The position numbers were made by a program, and so were the translations under genes. A stretch of DNA of 64,000 nucleotides from an uncultured Caulobacterales bacterium (lineage in GTDB: Bacteria > Pseudomonadota > Alphaproteobacteria > Caulobacterales > Caulobacteraceae): NCBI GenBank assembly GCA_903840435.1, contig CAIMFV010000047.1:124001-188000 (forward strand), in the 5' to 3' direction. Below, piece by piece: positions 10,335 through 19,029 of this stretch; position 1 is the first letter of the stretch, and the number at the start of each line of letters is the position of its first letter. Below the pieces are notes generated by a model. The model was not told where the DNA came from. It did no database searches and saw only the letters and a program-made list of their open reading frames with translations.

Positions 10335-10801
10335 TAGTCAGCGCCGTCATCATCAGAGGTCTCAGGCGCCTGCAGATCCCGTTGCACAACCGGATTGTCG
10401 AACAACCTGTTCATTGAGGCCGAGGCCTCAAAGGTCTCGTCATGGACAAAGCGCAGGTCGGGGGTAAAGCGCATCTCGATCGAGCGCCCCAGCACACCGC
10501 GAATATAGCGTGATGACCGGTTCAGCGCCGCCACCACATCGTCGGCATTGCGACCGCCCAGCGGCTCGACAAACACTGTCGCATGCCGAAGGTCCGGTGA
10601 CACCCGCGCTTCGGTCACAGTGACCGAGGTGCCCACAAGCACGGGGTCATGAAAGGGTTCTTCACGCAGGATTTCCGCCAAAGCATGGCGAACCAATTCT
10701 CCGGCTCGCAACTGCCTTTGACTGCGTTGCAAGCTGTCGGGTTTTGGGCTGCGGTCCTTATCGGTGCGTCCGCGTCCGCCGCGATGAGTATGAGAGGGCA
10801 C
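10334..10801 (-). CDS. rbfA: Ribosome-binding factor A
   Basis: 30S maturation and cold-adaptation factor that binds near 16S helix 1. The 155-residue protein has the KH-like RbfA core (RAGELVRHALAEIL, SPDLRHATVFVEPLGG, RYIRGVLGRSIEMRFTPDLRFVHDE). An extra charged N terminus of about 25 residues is common in alphaproteobacteria. It lies 12 bases downstream of rph, whereas the usual upstream partner is infB, which is absent here. Confidence 0.95.
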   Translation of the reverse strand: MPSHTHRGGRGRTDKDRSPKPDSLQRSQRQLRAGELVRHALAEILREEPFHDPVLVGTSVTVTEARVSPDLRHATVFVEPLGGRNADDVVAALNRSSRYIRGVLGRSIEMRFTPDLRFVHDETFEASASMNRLFDNPVVQRDLQAPETSDDDGAD

Positions 10802-10813
10802 GATCTGGCCTCC

Positions 10814-11542
10814 TTACGCCGTCTTGGCGCGCGCCACTGCCGCAGCCTGGGCCAGGGTCAGTTCGCCAATGCCTTTTTCCGCCAAAGCGAACAGGCTGTC
10901 GAACTCCGCGCGCGAAAAGCCGCGTTTCTCGCCTGTGGCCTGAATCTCGACAATCTCGCCGTCACCGGTCAAGACAAAATTGGCGTCGGCCTCGGCGGAG
11001 CTATCTTCTTCATAGTCAAGATCGAGCACCGGGACGCCCTGGTGAATGCCGCAACTGATGGCCGCCACCGACGACAGGACCGGTTGGCGCTTAATCACGC
11101 CCTCGGCCAGCAGATAGTCGCAAGCGATTTTCAGCGCCACCCAGGCCCCGGTAATGGCGGCGGTGCGTGTGCCGCCATCGGCCTGCAAGACGTCGCAGTC
11201 GAGCGAAATTTGCCGCTCGCCCAAAGCCTTCAAATCAACAACCGCACGCAAAGACCGACCAATCAAGCGCTGGATTTCTTGGGTACGGCCGGACTGTTTG
11301 CCTTGCGCCGCCTCCCGGCGACCGCGGGTGTGGGTGGCGCGCGGCAGCATGCCATACTCCGCCGTCACCCAGCCCTGTCCCTTGCCTTTGAGAAAAGACG
11401 GCACGCCTTCGTCGAGGCTCGCGGTGACATGGACCTTGGTATGGCCAAAGCTGATCAGACACGACCCCTCGGCATAGCGATTGACCCCTGTCTCCAGAGT
11501 GACGGAGCGAAGCGCATCGACGGCGCGGGCGGATGGGCGCAT
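10814..11542 (-). CDS. rph: Ribonuclease PH
   Basis: Phosphorolytic 3'-exoribonuclease that trims tRNA 3' ends. The 242-residue protein matches the family length and carries [12 protein letters not shown] at its start, [24 protein letters not shown] phosphate-binding loop residues, and the [14 protein letters not shown] catalytic segment. It is divergent from hrcA across 189 bases, the same neighbourhood as in Caulobacter, and leads the rbfA-truB-rpsO-pnp run on the minus strand. Confidence 0.97.
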   Translation of the reverse strand: MRPSARAVDALRSVTLETGVNRYAEGSCLISFGHTKVHVTASLDEGVPSFLKGKGQGWVTAEYGMLPRATHTRGRREAAQGKQSGRTQEIQRLIGRSLRAVVDLKALGERQISLDCDVLQADGGTRTAAITGAWVALKIACDYLLAEGVIKRQPVLSSVAAISCGIHQGVPVLDLDYEEDSSAEADANFVLTGDGEIVEIQATGEKRGFSRAEFDSLFALAEKGIGELTLAQAAAVARAKTA

Positions 11543-11731
11543 GGTAGCAACCTTGGATCAGGCGCGATCAAAGCGGTAACACCGCAAGGTCGCATCGTTG
11601 AAGCGGACTGTCGCGGGCTTGAAAGGGCGCGAATGCGGCTTATCCTCATTTCCATCGCCGAGGTCTATGACCAAATCAACTCGGCGTTTCGTCCGCCCCC
11701 GTTTCTCGAAGCGACAGTGTAACGCGCACCC

Positions 11732-12853
11732 ATGCCCTTCTACTCGCCGCCGCCCTCTGGAACCTTTGATCCCAAGTTCGAGCTATCGCCCCAGGCGAGC
11801 CTCACCGAACTCGATCACCGGGCCCGCGACATCTTCCGTCGTGTGGTCGAAACCTATCTGGAGACTGGCGAACCGGTGGGATCGCGAACAGTCTCCCGCG
11901 CAGGCGTGTCGCTCTCTCCAGCCTCGATCCGCAACACCATGCAAGACCTCACCGAGCTCGGGCTGTTGGCCGCGCCCCATACAAGCGCTGGCAGGCTGCC
12001 CACCCATGCTGGGCTGCGGCTTTTCGTCGATGGCCTGATGGAGGTTGGCGATCTTTCGGAAAGCGACCGCGACGCCATCGAGGTCCGCCTTGGCGTCCAG
12101 GGGCGTAGCCTGGAAGAAGCCCTCGACGAAGCAAGCCGGCTCCTGTCCGGGCTCGCCGGTGGGGCGGGCGTGGTGGTCGCGCCTGTACGCGACGCCGGCG
12201 TCAAACATGTGGAATTTGTCGCACTCGGCGCCGAGCAAGCCTTGGCGGTCATGGTCTTCGACGACGGCACGGTCGAAAATCGACTGATGCAGACGCCGCC
12301 GGGGCTGATGCCTTCCACCTTGGCGGAGGCGTCGGCCTTTCTCAATCTGCGCATGCGCGGCCTGACCTTGAGCGAGGCCAAGGCTGAGATGGGCAAGGAA
12401 TTGGCCGAAGCGCGCGCCGCCTTAAACGCCGCTGCGGCACGGCTGGTCGAGGACGGTTTGGCTGCGTGGTCGGGTGGCGAAAATGTCAGCCGCGCCCTTA
12501 TCGTGCGGGGGCGGGCCAATCTGTTGGAAGAGAGTGGCGCGCTGCAGGACTTGGAGCGCGTGCGTCAACTGTTTGACGATCTGGAGCAAAAGGAACAGTT
12601 GATCGGCTTGCTCGACCATGTGCGTGACGCACAAGGCGTGCGCATCTTCATCGGCGCCGAGACGAAGTTGTTTTCACTTTCGGGTTCCGCTGTGATCGCG
12701 GCGCCCTATATGTCGGGGCGTCAGAAGGTGCTGGGCGCGATCGGCGTGATCGGACCGGCGCGTCTGAACTATGCCCGGATCATCCCGCTGGTCGATTATA
12801 CGGCGAAGGTGCTGGGCCGAATGCTGGAAGGTTCGCCGCGTGCGGGGACCTGA
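11732..12853 (+). CDS. hrcA: Heat-inducible transcription repressor HrcA
   Basis: DNA-binding repressor of groESL-type heat-shock operons through CIRCE operators, with activity dependent on GroEL. The 373-residue product has the N-terminal winged helix ([50 protein letters not shown] at about residues 30-95) and the GAF-like and dimer domains. No CIRCE inverted repeat was seen in its own promoter region. It is followed by grpE after 27 bases, a conserved operon. Confidence 0.97.
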   Translation: MPFYSPPPSGTFDPKFELSPQASLTELDHRARDIFRRVVETYLETGEPVGSRTVSRAGVSLSPASIRNTMQDLTELGLLAAPHTSAGRLPTHAGLRLFVDGLMEVGDLSESDRDAIEVRLGVQGRSLEEALDEASRLLSGLAGGAGVVVAPVRDAGVKHVEFVALGAEQALAVMVFDDGTVENRLMQTPPGLMPSTLAEASAFLNLRMRGLTLSEAKAEMGKELAEARAALNAAAARLVEDGLAAWSGGENVSRALIVRGRANLLEESGALQDLERVRQLFDDLEQKEQLIGLLDHVRDAQGVRIFIGAETKLFSLSGSAVIAAPYMSGRQKVLGAIGVIGPARLNYARIIPLVDYTAKVLGRMLEGSPRAGT

Positions 12854-12880
12854 TAGCGCTCGCAAACCTTGGAGCCCATG

Positions 12881-13507
12881 ATGCGTGAAGACGAGAAAGA
12901 TCAAGAGATGCAAGACGAGCTTGGCCAGGCTGACGGCACCGAAGAGATCGATCCCTGGTTGGAGATCGATCGCCTGACCGCCGAATTGGCGGCGCTGAAA
13001 GAGCAGTCGCTGCGCTATCTTGCCGAGGCGGAAAACACCAAGCGTCGGGCGGAACGCGAATCCAATGATGCGCGCGCCTTCGCCATTCAGCGCTTTTCCA
13101 AGGACCTGCTAGACGCGGCTGACATTCTTGGCCGCGCTGTCGCCTCCGCGCCGAAGGATACGACCGATCCGGCGGTGAAGAATTTTGTGCTCGGGATTGA
13201 GATGACCGAGAAGTCGCTGCAGACCGCCTTTGAGCGCAATGGGCTCAAACGCTTAGAGCCCGCGCGCGGCGACCGCTTTGATCCCCATGTGCATCAGGCG
13301 ATGATGGAACAGCCCGCCGAAGGCGTGGCGCCGGGTGCAGTGGTGATGGTCATGCAACCCGGCTATGAACTGTTTGGCCGGGTCATCCGTCCGGCCATGG
13401 TGGCCGTGACGCCCAAAGCGGCCCCGGCGCCTGCCGCCCCCGCGAGCGATCCCTACGCGCAAGATGGCGGTGAAACCGCTGGCGCTGAACTCGACACTTC
13501 CGCTTGA
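12881..13507 (+). CDS. grpE: Nucleotide exchange factor GrpE
   Basis: Releases ADP from DnaK. The 208-residue product has an N-terminal charged coiled coil (EIDRLTAELAALKEQSLRYLAEAENTKRRAERE), the helical bundle DLLDAADILGRAV and the C-terminal beta wing (DPHVHQAMMEQP, FGRVIRPAMVAV) with an Ala/Pro-rich tail. Two ATGs are adjacent; the second (12881) is favoured because GGAG at 12871-12874 is six bases upstream. The frame is open to a TTG at 12869. Second gene of hrcA-grpE, convergent with hemW. Confidence 0.95.
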   Translation: MREDEKDQEMQDELGQADGTEEIDPWLEIDRLTAELAALKEQSLRYLAEAENTKRRAERESNDARAFAIQRFSKDLLDAADILGRAVASAPKDTTDPAVKNFVLGIEMTEKSLQTAFERNGLKRLEPARGDRFDPHVHQAMMEQPAEGVAPGAVVMVMQPGYELFGRVIRPAMVAVTPKAAPAPAAPASDPYAQDGGETAGAELDTSA

Positions 13508-13529
13508 CCTTGGCCTAGGACCAAAACGC

Positions 13530-14684
13530 TCAATCGGCGCTTGCAAGCACCAGGCGACGGGTCAGATGGTCGAGGAGCCTGCGACCGGCGGCTGTGGTCC
13601 GCAGTCCAATGGCGTCGATGCGCAAGTGGCCTTCCTCGACCAGGGCGGTAATGACCGGGCTTTCGGGCACGAGGCCAAGGGCTGCGACCTCCGCCCAACT
13701 CACGCCTTCCACGAGGCGAAGCCCCATCAGTAGGCGCTCTTCGGCCGCTTCCACTGAGGTTAGCCGCGTCATGGGGGGTGGCGCTAAGTTTGCCCCGCGC
13801 CGGGCGGCAATATAGGCGGCGGGCCGATCCGGCGCTTGGGTCGCAAAACGCACCCCGTCACGGCTCAGCCGACCGTGGGCGCCGGGGCCGACGCCGACAT
13901 AGTCTTTGCCTGTCCAATAGAGGAGGTTATGGCGCGCGCGCTCGGATGGGCCCTTCGCATGGTTTGAAACCTCATAGGCCTCAAATCCGGCGGCGCTCAA
14001 TTGGGTCTGGGTCAGGTCGTATAGGTCGGCGCACCGATCTTCCTCGCAGGGGCGCCAGGCGCCGCGCTGGGTTGCGCGCGCAAAGGCCGTTCCGGCCTCG
14101 ATGGTCAATTGATAGGGCGAAATATGGCTAAAGCCCATTTGAACCCCTTCATTCAGGGTTTCAGACCAGGCTTGGAGTTGCTGGTTGGGCAGGGCGTAAA
14201 TCAAGTCCGCCGAACATCGGTCGAACAGGCGAAGCGCGAGCATTGAAGCCCGTCGCCCTTCGGCGGCCGAGTGATCGCGTCCGAGGAATTTAAGCTCTTG
14301 GTCCGACAGGCTTTGTAAGCCAAGCGAGAGGCGCGTCACCCCAGCGGCGCGCAGGCCCTCGAACCGCGCCGCTTCCGCGTCGGTGGGATTGGCCTCCAAA
14401 CTAATCTCAAGCTCCGCCTCCGCCGACCAAAGGTCGCAGCAGACGGAAATCAATTGTGCGACATGGGCGGGCGCCATGAGGGACGGCGTACCGCCGCCAA
14501 AAAAAATTGAAACCAGCGCGCGCGGTCCGGTCCAGGCGCGATAGGCGGCGAGGTCGGCGCGCATTGCCGCGACCAAGGCCTCCTCCGCGTCGCCGCCGCG
14601 TCGGGACCGGTAGACATTGAAATCACAATAGGGGCAGATGCGGGCGCAGTAGGGCCAGTGGATATAGATGCCAAGCGGGCTCAA
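13530..14684 (-). CDS. hemW: Radical SAM heme chaperone HemW
   Basis: HemN-like radical SAM protein; HemW members bind heme and are thought to be heme-insertion chaperones rather than coproporphyrinogen oxidases. The 384-residue product has the 4Fe-4S motif [10 protein letters not shown] near residue 13, the GGGTPSL SAM-binding glycine motif near residue 65 and the HemN C-terminal region ([18 protein letters not shown]). It lacks the longer HemN N terminus. It overlaps rdgB by 4 bases, a conserved alphaproteobacterial pair. Confidence 0.94.
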   Translation of the reverse strand: MSPLGIYIHWPYCARICPYCDFNVYRSRRGGDAEEALVAAMRADLAAYRAWTGPRALVSIFFGGGTPSLMAPAHVAQLISVCCDLWSAEAELEISLEANPTDAEAARFEGLRAAGVTRLSLGLQSLSDQELKFLGRDHSAAEGRRASMLALRLFDRCSADLIYALPNQQLQAWSETLNEGVQMGFSHISPYQLTIEAGTAFARATQRGAWRPCEEDRCADLYDLTQTQLSAAGFEAYEVSNHAKGPSERARHNLLYWTGKDYVGVGPGAHGRLSRDGVRFATQAPDRPAAYIAARRGANLAPPPMTRLTSVEAAEERLLMGLRLVEGVSWAEVAALGLVPESPVITALVEEGHLRIDAIGLRTTAAGRRLLDHLTRRLVLASAD

Positions 14685-15289
14685 AAGATCGCTGCTTTCA
14701 ACTTTTCGAAGGCGCGTGCGCGATGGCTGATGGCATCCTTGGCGGCGGGCACCATTTCGCCAAAGGTCAGAGCACCACCTTCGGGCGTAAAGATTGGATC
14801 ATAGCCAAAGCCTTGGTCGCCGCGCGGTGGGAAAGTCATCTGGCCATCAATGCGCCCTTCGACCACCAGGACCGGGCCGTTTGGCCAAGCGAGCGCCAGG
14901 GCGCAGATGAAATAGGCGCTTCGATCGGGGTCGCCGCTGTCGCGCACCTCCGCCTCAACGCGCTGCATGGCAACCGCAAAGTCCCGACGTCCCGTCTCAC
15001 CCACTTCCGCCCATCTGGCCGATAAGACGCCGGGCGCGCCCTTGAGGGCTGTGATGCACAGTCCAGAATCGTCAGCCAGGGCCACATGACCGCTGGCGTC
15101 CGCCGCAAGCCGGGCTTTCAAAACCGCATTGCCCATAAAGGTTGCTTCGGTCTCCTCCGGTTCCGCCAGACCAAGCGCGCCGGCTGCGATGGTGGTAAAT
15201 CGCCCCTCAAGCAGCGCTGCAATTTCGCGCGCCTTGCCCGGATTATGGGTCGCCGCTACCAGGGTTTGGCCAGGAGCCAGAGTCAGCAT
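14681..15289 (-). CDS. rdgB: XTP/dITP diphosphatase (RdgB/HAM1)
   Basis: Removes non-canonical purine nucleotides (XTP, ITP, dITP) from the nucleotide pool. The 202-residue product has the family's [11 protein letters not shown] near residue 14, the DDSGL motif with metal ligands near 73 and the C-terminal GFGYDPIF and AISHRARAF motifs. Its stop overlaps the hemW start, so the two are co-transcribed. Cytoplasmic. Confidence 0.96.
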   Translation of the reverse strand: MLTLAPGQTLVAATHNPGKAREIAALLEGRFTTIAAGALGLAEPEETEATFMGNAVLKARLAADASGHVALADDSGLCITALKGAPGVLSARWAEVGETGRRDFAVAMQRVEAEVRDSGDPDRSAYFICALALAWPNGPVLVVEGRIDGQMTFPPRGDQGFGYDPIFTPEGGALTFGEMVPAAKDAISHRARAFEKLKAAIF

Positions 15290-15430
15290 AAGGTTTCTCG
15301 ATCAAAGAGAGGTGAGGCGCACGGGTGATGCCCCGCGGCGTCGCGCCTGTCTAGCTGAACAGCGCGGTGCGGTTCACTTGCGCCCATTTTGCCAGAACGT
15401 CGGTTCGCCGACGCAAAGAGGGGGTCAAAA

Positions 15431-15961
15431 ATGCGCGCCTTGGGTCCGCAGTCCGTCTCAAGTTTTCTCAAGTCCGCCCTCGATGTCGCCCATGGCGTCG
15501 CCTGGATTGTCGCAGGCATTAGCGCGCCCATCGGCCTTGGCATCCTATTGCTCATTCCGTTCAGCTCGGGACAGGCGCCCGCCTTTCTGATCAATGCCTA
15601 TCGCGGTCCCTTGGCGCCCTTGGCCGCTGTCTTGATCGCGCTGACCTTTAATCTTGCGGCGTTGATTTTCATTTTGGAGCAGTTGCGCAAGGTGATGGGC
15701 GCTCTAACCGAAGGCGATCCGTTCCGACCCAGCAATGTCGGTCGGTTGCGCTTGATCGGTCTTGGCCTGATTGGTCTCCAGGTCACAGCCGATCTCTTTC
15801 GCGCCGCACTGAATTGGTTGGCCCCGCTCAGTCGTGGCGAGTCCCGTTCCCCTTGGAGCCTCGACCTGACCGCCGGTTTTGCGGTGCTCGTGGTCTTTGT
15901 GCTGGCCGAAGTGTTCCGCGAAGGGGCGCGCCTTCGGCGGGAAGCGGAGTTGACCATATGA
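15431..15961 (+). CDS. DUF2975 family membrane protein
   Basis: A 176-residue protein with four hydrophobic segments (around residues 18-40, 52-75, 98-115 and 140-160), the layout of DUF2975 proteins. These are almost always encoded beside a small Cro/C1-type regulator, as here, and their function is unknown. The start ATG at 15431 is chosen because GAGGGGG lies 8-9 bases upstream; the frame is open 14 codons further. Seventy-one bases separate it from the HTH gene. Confidence 0.75.
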   Translation: MRALGPQSVSSFLKSALDVAHGVAWIVAGISAPIGLGILLLIPFSSGQAPAFLINAYRGPLAPLAAVLIALTFNLAALIFILEQLRKVMGALTEGDPFRPSNVGRLRLIGLGLIGLQVTADLFRAALNWLAPLSRGESRSPWSLDLTAGFAVLVVFVLAEVFREGARLRREAELTI

Positions 15962-15982
15962 CGCTCGCCATATGACGCTCGC
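15955..15982. repeat. 14-bp direct repeat at the DUF2975 stop
   Basis: The sequence CCATATGACGCTCG occurs twice back to back, so the ATG-overlapping TGA stop of the DUF2975 gene is duplicated. It looks like a simple slippage duplication in the spacer before the HTH gene. Confidence 0.7.
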
Positions 15983-16032
15983 AAGTCGCGTTGAGACGTC
16001 TCTAAACCCGCGCCATTCGGAGGTCTGATTCC

Positions 16033-16266
16033 TTGGCCATTCGCATACGCTTAGATGAGCTCTTGTTCGAGCGCCGCATGTCGTTGGGAGAGCTGGCGGA
16101 CCGGGTCGGTGTCACGCCGTCCAACCTCGTCATTTTGAAAACAGGTCGGGCGCGCGCCATCCGCTTTACAACCCTCGACGCCCTTTGCCGGGCCTTGGCC
16201 TGCGAGCCGGGTGATCTGTTGACCTTCGATTCGCGGCCGGAACTACGCGACGACGACGAGGTCTAG
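16033..16266 (+). CDS. XRE/Cro-type HTH regulator (YozG-like)
   Basis: A 77-residue DNA-binding protein made of a single helix-turn-helix: SLGELADRVGVTPSNLVILKTG at about residues 18-38, followed by IRFTTLDALCRALACEPGDLL, typical of the small regulators paired with DUF2975 proteins. The start is TTG with GGAGGT eight bases upstream. Probably co-transcribed with the preceding membrane protein and likely to regulate this pair; that is inference from context. Confidence 0.85.
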   Translation: MAIRIRLDELLFERRMSLGELADRVGVTPSNLVILKTGRARAIRFTTLDALCRALACEPGDLLTFDSRPELRDDDEV

Positions 16267-16319
16267 ACCACGCCGCGCGGGGATTTGCTTGGTGGGTATT
16301 TTTTAAACTGGCGGGACGT

Positions 16320-16613
16320 TTATTTCGGTTCGCCCGATTCCCAATAGTAGCGACGGCTTATGGGATCGAAATAGTAGAACCGGTTATAGCGACGATCCAA
16401 ATATTGGCGGTGGGGGTCTGGGGATGGCTCGGACGCCGTATAGGCGATTTGTTGTGGCCTTAGCGCCGATGAAGGCGATTGGGCCAGTTTGAGCCTTGGC
16501 GCGGCACTAAACTGAGGGGCAATTCCGCAAGCGGCCAAAGAAAAAAGCGACGCCGCAGCCAGGGCCATGGCCGCGCCTTGCAATCCCAACCGTCTTAGGT
16601 GATTTGGCGACAC
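16320..16613 (-). CDS. Small putative lipoprotein
   Basis: A 97-residue protein with an N-terminal signal and lipobox FSLAAC (Cys near residue 29), followed by a short Arg/Tyr-rich tail (RRYNRFYYFDPISRRYYWESG). No family recognised. The start is GTG with GGAGG four bases upstream. It is convergent with the HTH gene and stands alone; the predicted location is a membrane-anchored periplasmic lipoprotein. Confidence 0.65.
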   Translation of the reverse strand: MSPNHLRRLGLQGAAMALAAASLFSLAACGIAPQFSAAPRLKLAQSPSSALRPQQIAYTASEPSPDPHRQYLDRRYNRFYYFDPISRRYYWESGEPK

Positions 16614-16730
16614 ACCAACCTCCGCAAGCTGAGATCAAGACTTCATGTCACCGCTTGTTTGTTCGACTTAATAGCGATCACTAAGAATACATTAACGCAC
16701 TCTCGCTGTCAGGGCAATCAACTTCGCCGC

Positions 16731-17168
16731 CTAATAGGTCCGGCTGGCCCAGACGAGGGTTCCATTCTGCACAGCGCTGGAATAGTCGGCAGGTTGAGGG
16801 GCAACCCAGACCCGTTGAGGGCAGGGTGGCGGCACAATTGCCACTTGGCGATAAACCGGTCGTAGGGGGCGCGGACGTACATAGGCACGGATGCGGACCT
16901 TGTGGGTGCGGTGCGGGCAAGCGATCAGACGGGCAAGGTGACGAGGCGGTGGCGGCGGTGGCGGCGGGGGCGACCCACAGACCTGCACCATGTGACATTG
17001 ACCTGCGCTAGAGGCTTGGGGCATGGGCGCGCGTGCGGCGGGGCTTGGGCTGTGGGCCACCGGGGCCCCCTTCATTTCGATGGCTTGTGCCGCAGCCCCT
17101 TGTGCCAAGATCGCCACGACCGCGGCCGCCATGGCGCAGATCGGCCATAATTTTTGCAGATGACCCAT
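16731..17168 (-). CDS. Exported proline-rich hypothetical protein
   Basis: A 145-residue protein with a clear signal peptide (WPICAMAAAVVAILAQGAAAQA), then an Ala/Pro-rich stretch, a run of nine prolines near residue 67, and an Arg-rich part with several cysteines. The family is not recognised. The polyproline run is encoded by a GGC/GGT-rich tract on the plus strand. Predicted periplasmic or surface protein; divergent from the pterin dehydratase gene. Confidence 0.5.
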   Translation of the reverse strand: MGHLQKLWPICAMAAAVVAILAQGAAAQAIEMKGAPVAHSPSPAARAPMPQASSAGQCHMVQVCGSPPPPPPPPPRHLARLIACPHRTHKVRIRAYVRPRPLRPVYRQVAIVPPPCPQRVWVAPQPADYSSAVQNGTLVWASRTY

Positions 17169-17234
17169 TTTGAAACCCCGTCTATCCCGTGCAGGTGGAA
17201 GAGCAAGCCTTGAGCCACAGGAGTTGAACCGCCG

Positions 17235-17552
17235 ATGCGTGACCGTCCTGCCCCGCCTTTATCCCTCCCGCCGTCACAGGCTTGCGATCAGCTTGACGGC
17301 TGGACGCCGCATACTGAGCGACCCGCCATCTCGAAGTCTTTTCGGTTTCAAAACTTCGCTGAAGCCTTCGGGTTCATGAGCGAGATCGCCATCCTGGCCG
17401 AACGCGCTGACCATCATCCCGAGTGGTTCAATGTTTACAACCGTCTAGACGTGGTGCTGACGACCCATGAGTCAGGCGGTGTGACTGAAAGGGATGTGGG
17501 GCTGGCGAAGGCCATGGACGCGGCCTTCCGAACGCGTCAAAAGCGTGACTGA
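17235..17552 (+). CDS. phhB: 4a-hydroxytetrahydrobiopterin dehydratase
   Basis: Pterin-4a-carbinolamine dehydratase, which recycles the pterin cofactor of aromatic amino acid hydroxylases. The 105-residue product has the diagnostic ADHHPEWFNVYNRLDVVLTTH segment (catalytic His-His and Trp) and the C-terminal GGVTERDVGLAKAMD. No phenylalanine hydroxylase gene is seen nearby. The gene stands 57 bases before an SDR gene in the same direction. Confidence 0.93.
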   Translation: MRDRPAPPLSLPPSQACDQLDGWTPHTERPAISKSFRFQNFAEAFGFMSEIAILAERADHHPEWFNVYNRLDVVLTTHESGGVTERDVGLAKAMDAAFRTRQKRD

Positions 17553-17608
17553 CAGGCTAAAGAAAATTGTCACCGACAAATTATCACGCTTAGGGGGAGG
17601 AGGGTCGC

Positions 17609-18388
17609 ATGAGGGACGGTCGCGTCGCTGGAAAAAAGGCTTTGATCACCGGAGGCGCCCAGGGCCTGGGGGCCGCGACGGGTCGCTTATTGGCGCGTGA
17701 AGGGGCGATTGTCAGCTTGGCCGACAAGAACCTCGTTGGCGCCCAGGCGGTCGCCGCCGAAATTAATGCGGAATTGGGCGCGGGCACGGCGTTCGCCTAT
17801 GCCTTGGATGTCACGCAGGAGGACCAGTGGATCGCCACGCTCGAAGCCGCTAACGCCGCCATGGGCGGGCTTTCGGTGCTGGTCAATAATGCCGGCATTT
17901 CGATTGGCGGCAATGTTGAGGAATTGTCGCTCGAAAATTGGCACACCGTCATGCATGTCAATGTCGACAGTGTGTTTTTGGGCTGCAAGCACGCCATTGG
18001 CTATATGCGCCACGCCCAACCGGGCTCGATCATCAACCTGTCCTCCATCGCGGGGTTGATCGCGGCGCACAACTCCCCCGTCTATAATGCCTCCAAGGCG
18101 GCGGTCTGGCTCCTGTCGAAATCGGTGGCCTTGCACTGCGCCAAGCACAAGCTCGATATTCGCTCCAACACCATCCATCCGACCTTTATTGATACGCCGA
18201 TCCTGGATCCTTTGCGGAAAATGTTCGGCAAGGATGAGGCGGAGGCGAAGCTGGCGCGGCAAATTCCGCTGGGTCGCTTGGGAAAGCCAGACGACGTCGC
18301 CTATGCGGCCCTTTATCTGGCCTCCGATGAGAGCCGCTTTATGACCGGCGCCGAGCTGAAATTGGACGGCGGCATTTCTGCCATGTAA
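17609..18388 (+). CDS. SDR-family NAD(P)-dependent oxidoreductase
   Basis: Classical short-chain dehydrogenase of 259 residues. It has the nucleotide-binding motif TGGAQGLGAATG near residue 12, NNAG near 92, the catalytic Ser in NLSSIAG near 142, and YNASKAAV with catalytic Tyr and Lys near 155. The C terminus ends with GAELKLDGGISAM, typical of the cyclohexanol/3-ketoacyl-reductase-like class. The start follows a strong GGGGGAGG ribosome-binding site. Substrate unknown. Confidence 0.92.
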   Translation: MRDGRVAGKKALITGGAQGLGAATGRLLAREGAIVSLADKNLVGAQAVAAEINAELGAGTAFAYALDVTQEDQWIATLEAANAAMGGLSVLVNNAGISIGGNVEELSLENWHTVMHVNVDSVFLGCKHAIGYMRHAQPGSIINLSSIAGLIAAHNSPVYNASKAAVWLLSKSVALHCAKHKLDIRSNTIHPTFIDTPILDPLRKMFGKDEAEAKLARQIPLGRLGKPDDVAYAALYLASDESRFMTGAELKLDGGISAM

Positions 18389-18418
18389 GGCGCCCCGCCA
18401 AAGTCACGCGGGCAAACC

Positions 18419-18892
18419 TTAGTTGACGATGACGGTGCCCAGAAGGATATGCGCGCCGGGGCGACCCATGACGCGGTCAGTGGCCGATTGCAGCCCGGTG
18501 CTCAGCCGATCAAGGTCCGGCTGGGCGCCCGGAAGGGTCAGGGTGACGAGGCCCGCCAGCACATGCTGATAGGCGTCACGCAAACGCGGCACGGATTGCT
18601 CGGCGCGGATCTTCAACCGAGGGTCGGGCACGTCTAACCCTGCCTCAAGCGTGACGATGCTGAAACCGCCGCCCTGGCGCGGCACATTGGCGGTCAAGGC
18701 TGGCAAGCGCATGAACGAGGCGGTGGCGCCGGAATGTTCCGGCTTTTGCTTTTCGCCGGCCCAACTGGCTTTGGGGGCGAGGCTGAGTAGCGCCAAGCCC
18801 ACGAGCCCTAAGCGCCATTGCCCGACACGGCCCCTGCGGCCAGGGCAGGCGTCACTTCGCCGCCTTGCGGTCCCTCTTATGTTCGACGCCAC
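18419..18892 (-). CDS. Exported hypothetical protein, weakly FliL-like
   Basis: A 157-residue protein starting at GTG. A basic N terminus with RRR and a hydrophobic core ending at KASWAG suggests export, possibly by the Tat route. The mature part (GFSIVTLEAGLDVPDP, VPRLRDAYQHVLAGL, HILLGTVIVN) has the beta-strand/helix pattern of FliL-like or stomatin-type periplasmic domains, but the likeness is weak. It is convergent with the SDR gene. Function not assigned. Confidence 0.55.
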   Translation of the reverse strand: MASNIRGTARRRSDACPGRRGRVGQWRLGLVGLALLSLAPKASWAGEKQKPEHSGATASFMRLPALTANVPRQGGGFSIVTLEAGLDVPDPRLKIRAEQSVPRLRDAYQHVLAGLVTLTLPGAQPDLDRLSTGLQSATDRVMGRPGAHILLGTVIVN

Positions 18893-19029
18893 GGTTGGCC
18901 CTCGAATCGTGTCTAATAGGAGCCTGCGACTATCGCGCCATCGCCTTAACGGCCCCTGAATCGGCTTCGCTCGGTGTCACATTTTCGTAAGTTGAATCGT
19001 GGTTGGTCTGGCGGCGGGGAGAGACGAAG

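Noticed and set aside
10649..11722. 357-codon plus-strand frame opposite rbfA and rph
   Set aside because: Antisense to two well-conserved genes, with no family likeness.
11543..11731. CIRCE or sigma-32 promoter before hrcA
   Set aside because: No TTAGCACTC inverted repeat was found. A CTTGAAA (11618-11624) resembles a sigma-32 -35 box but lacks a convincing CCCCAT-type -10.
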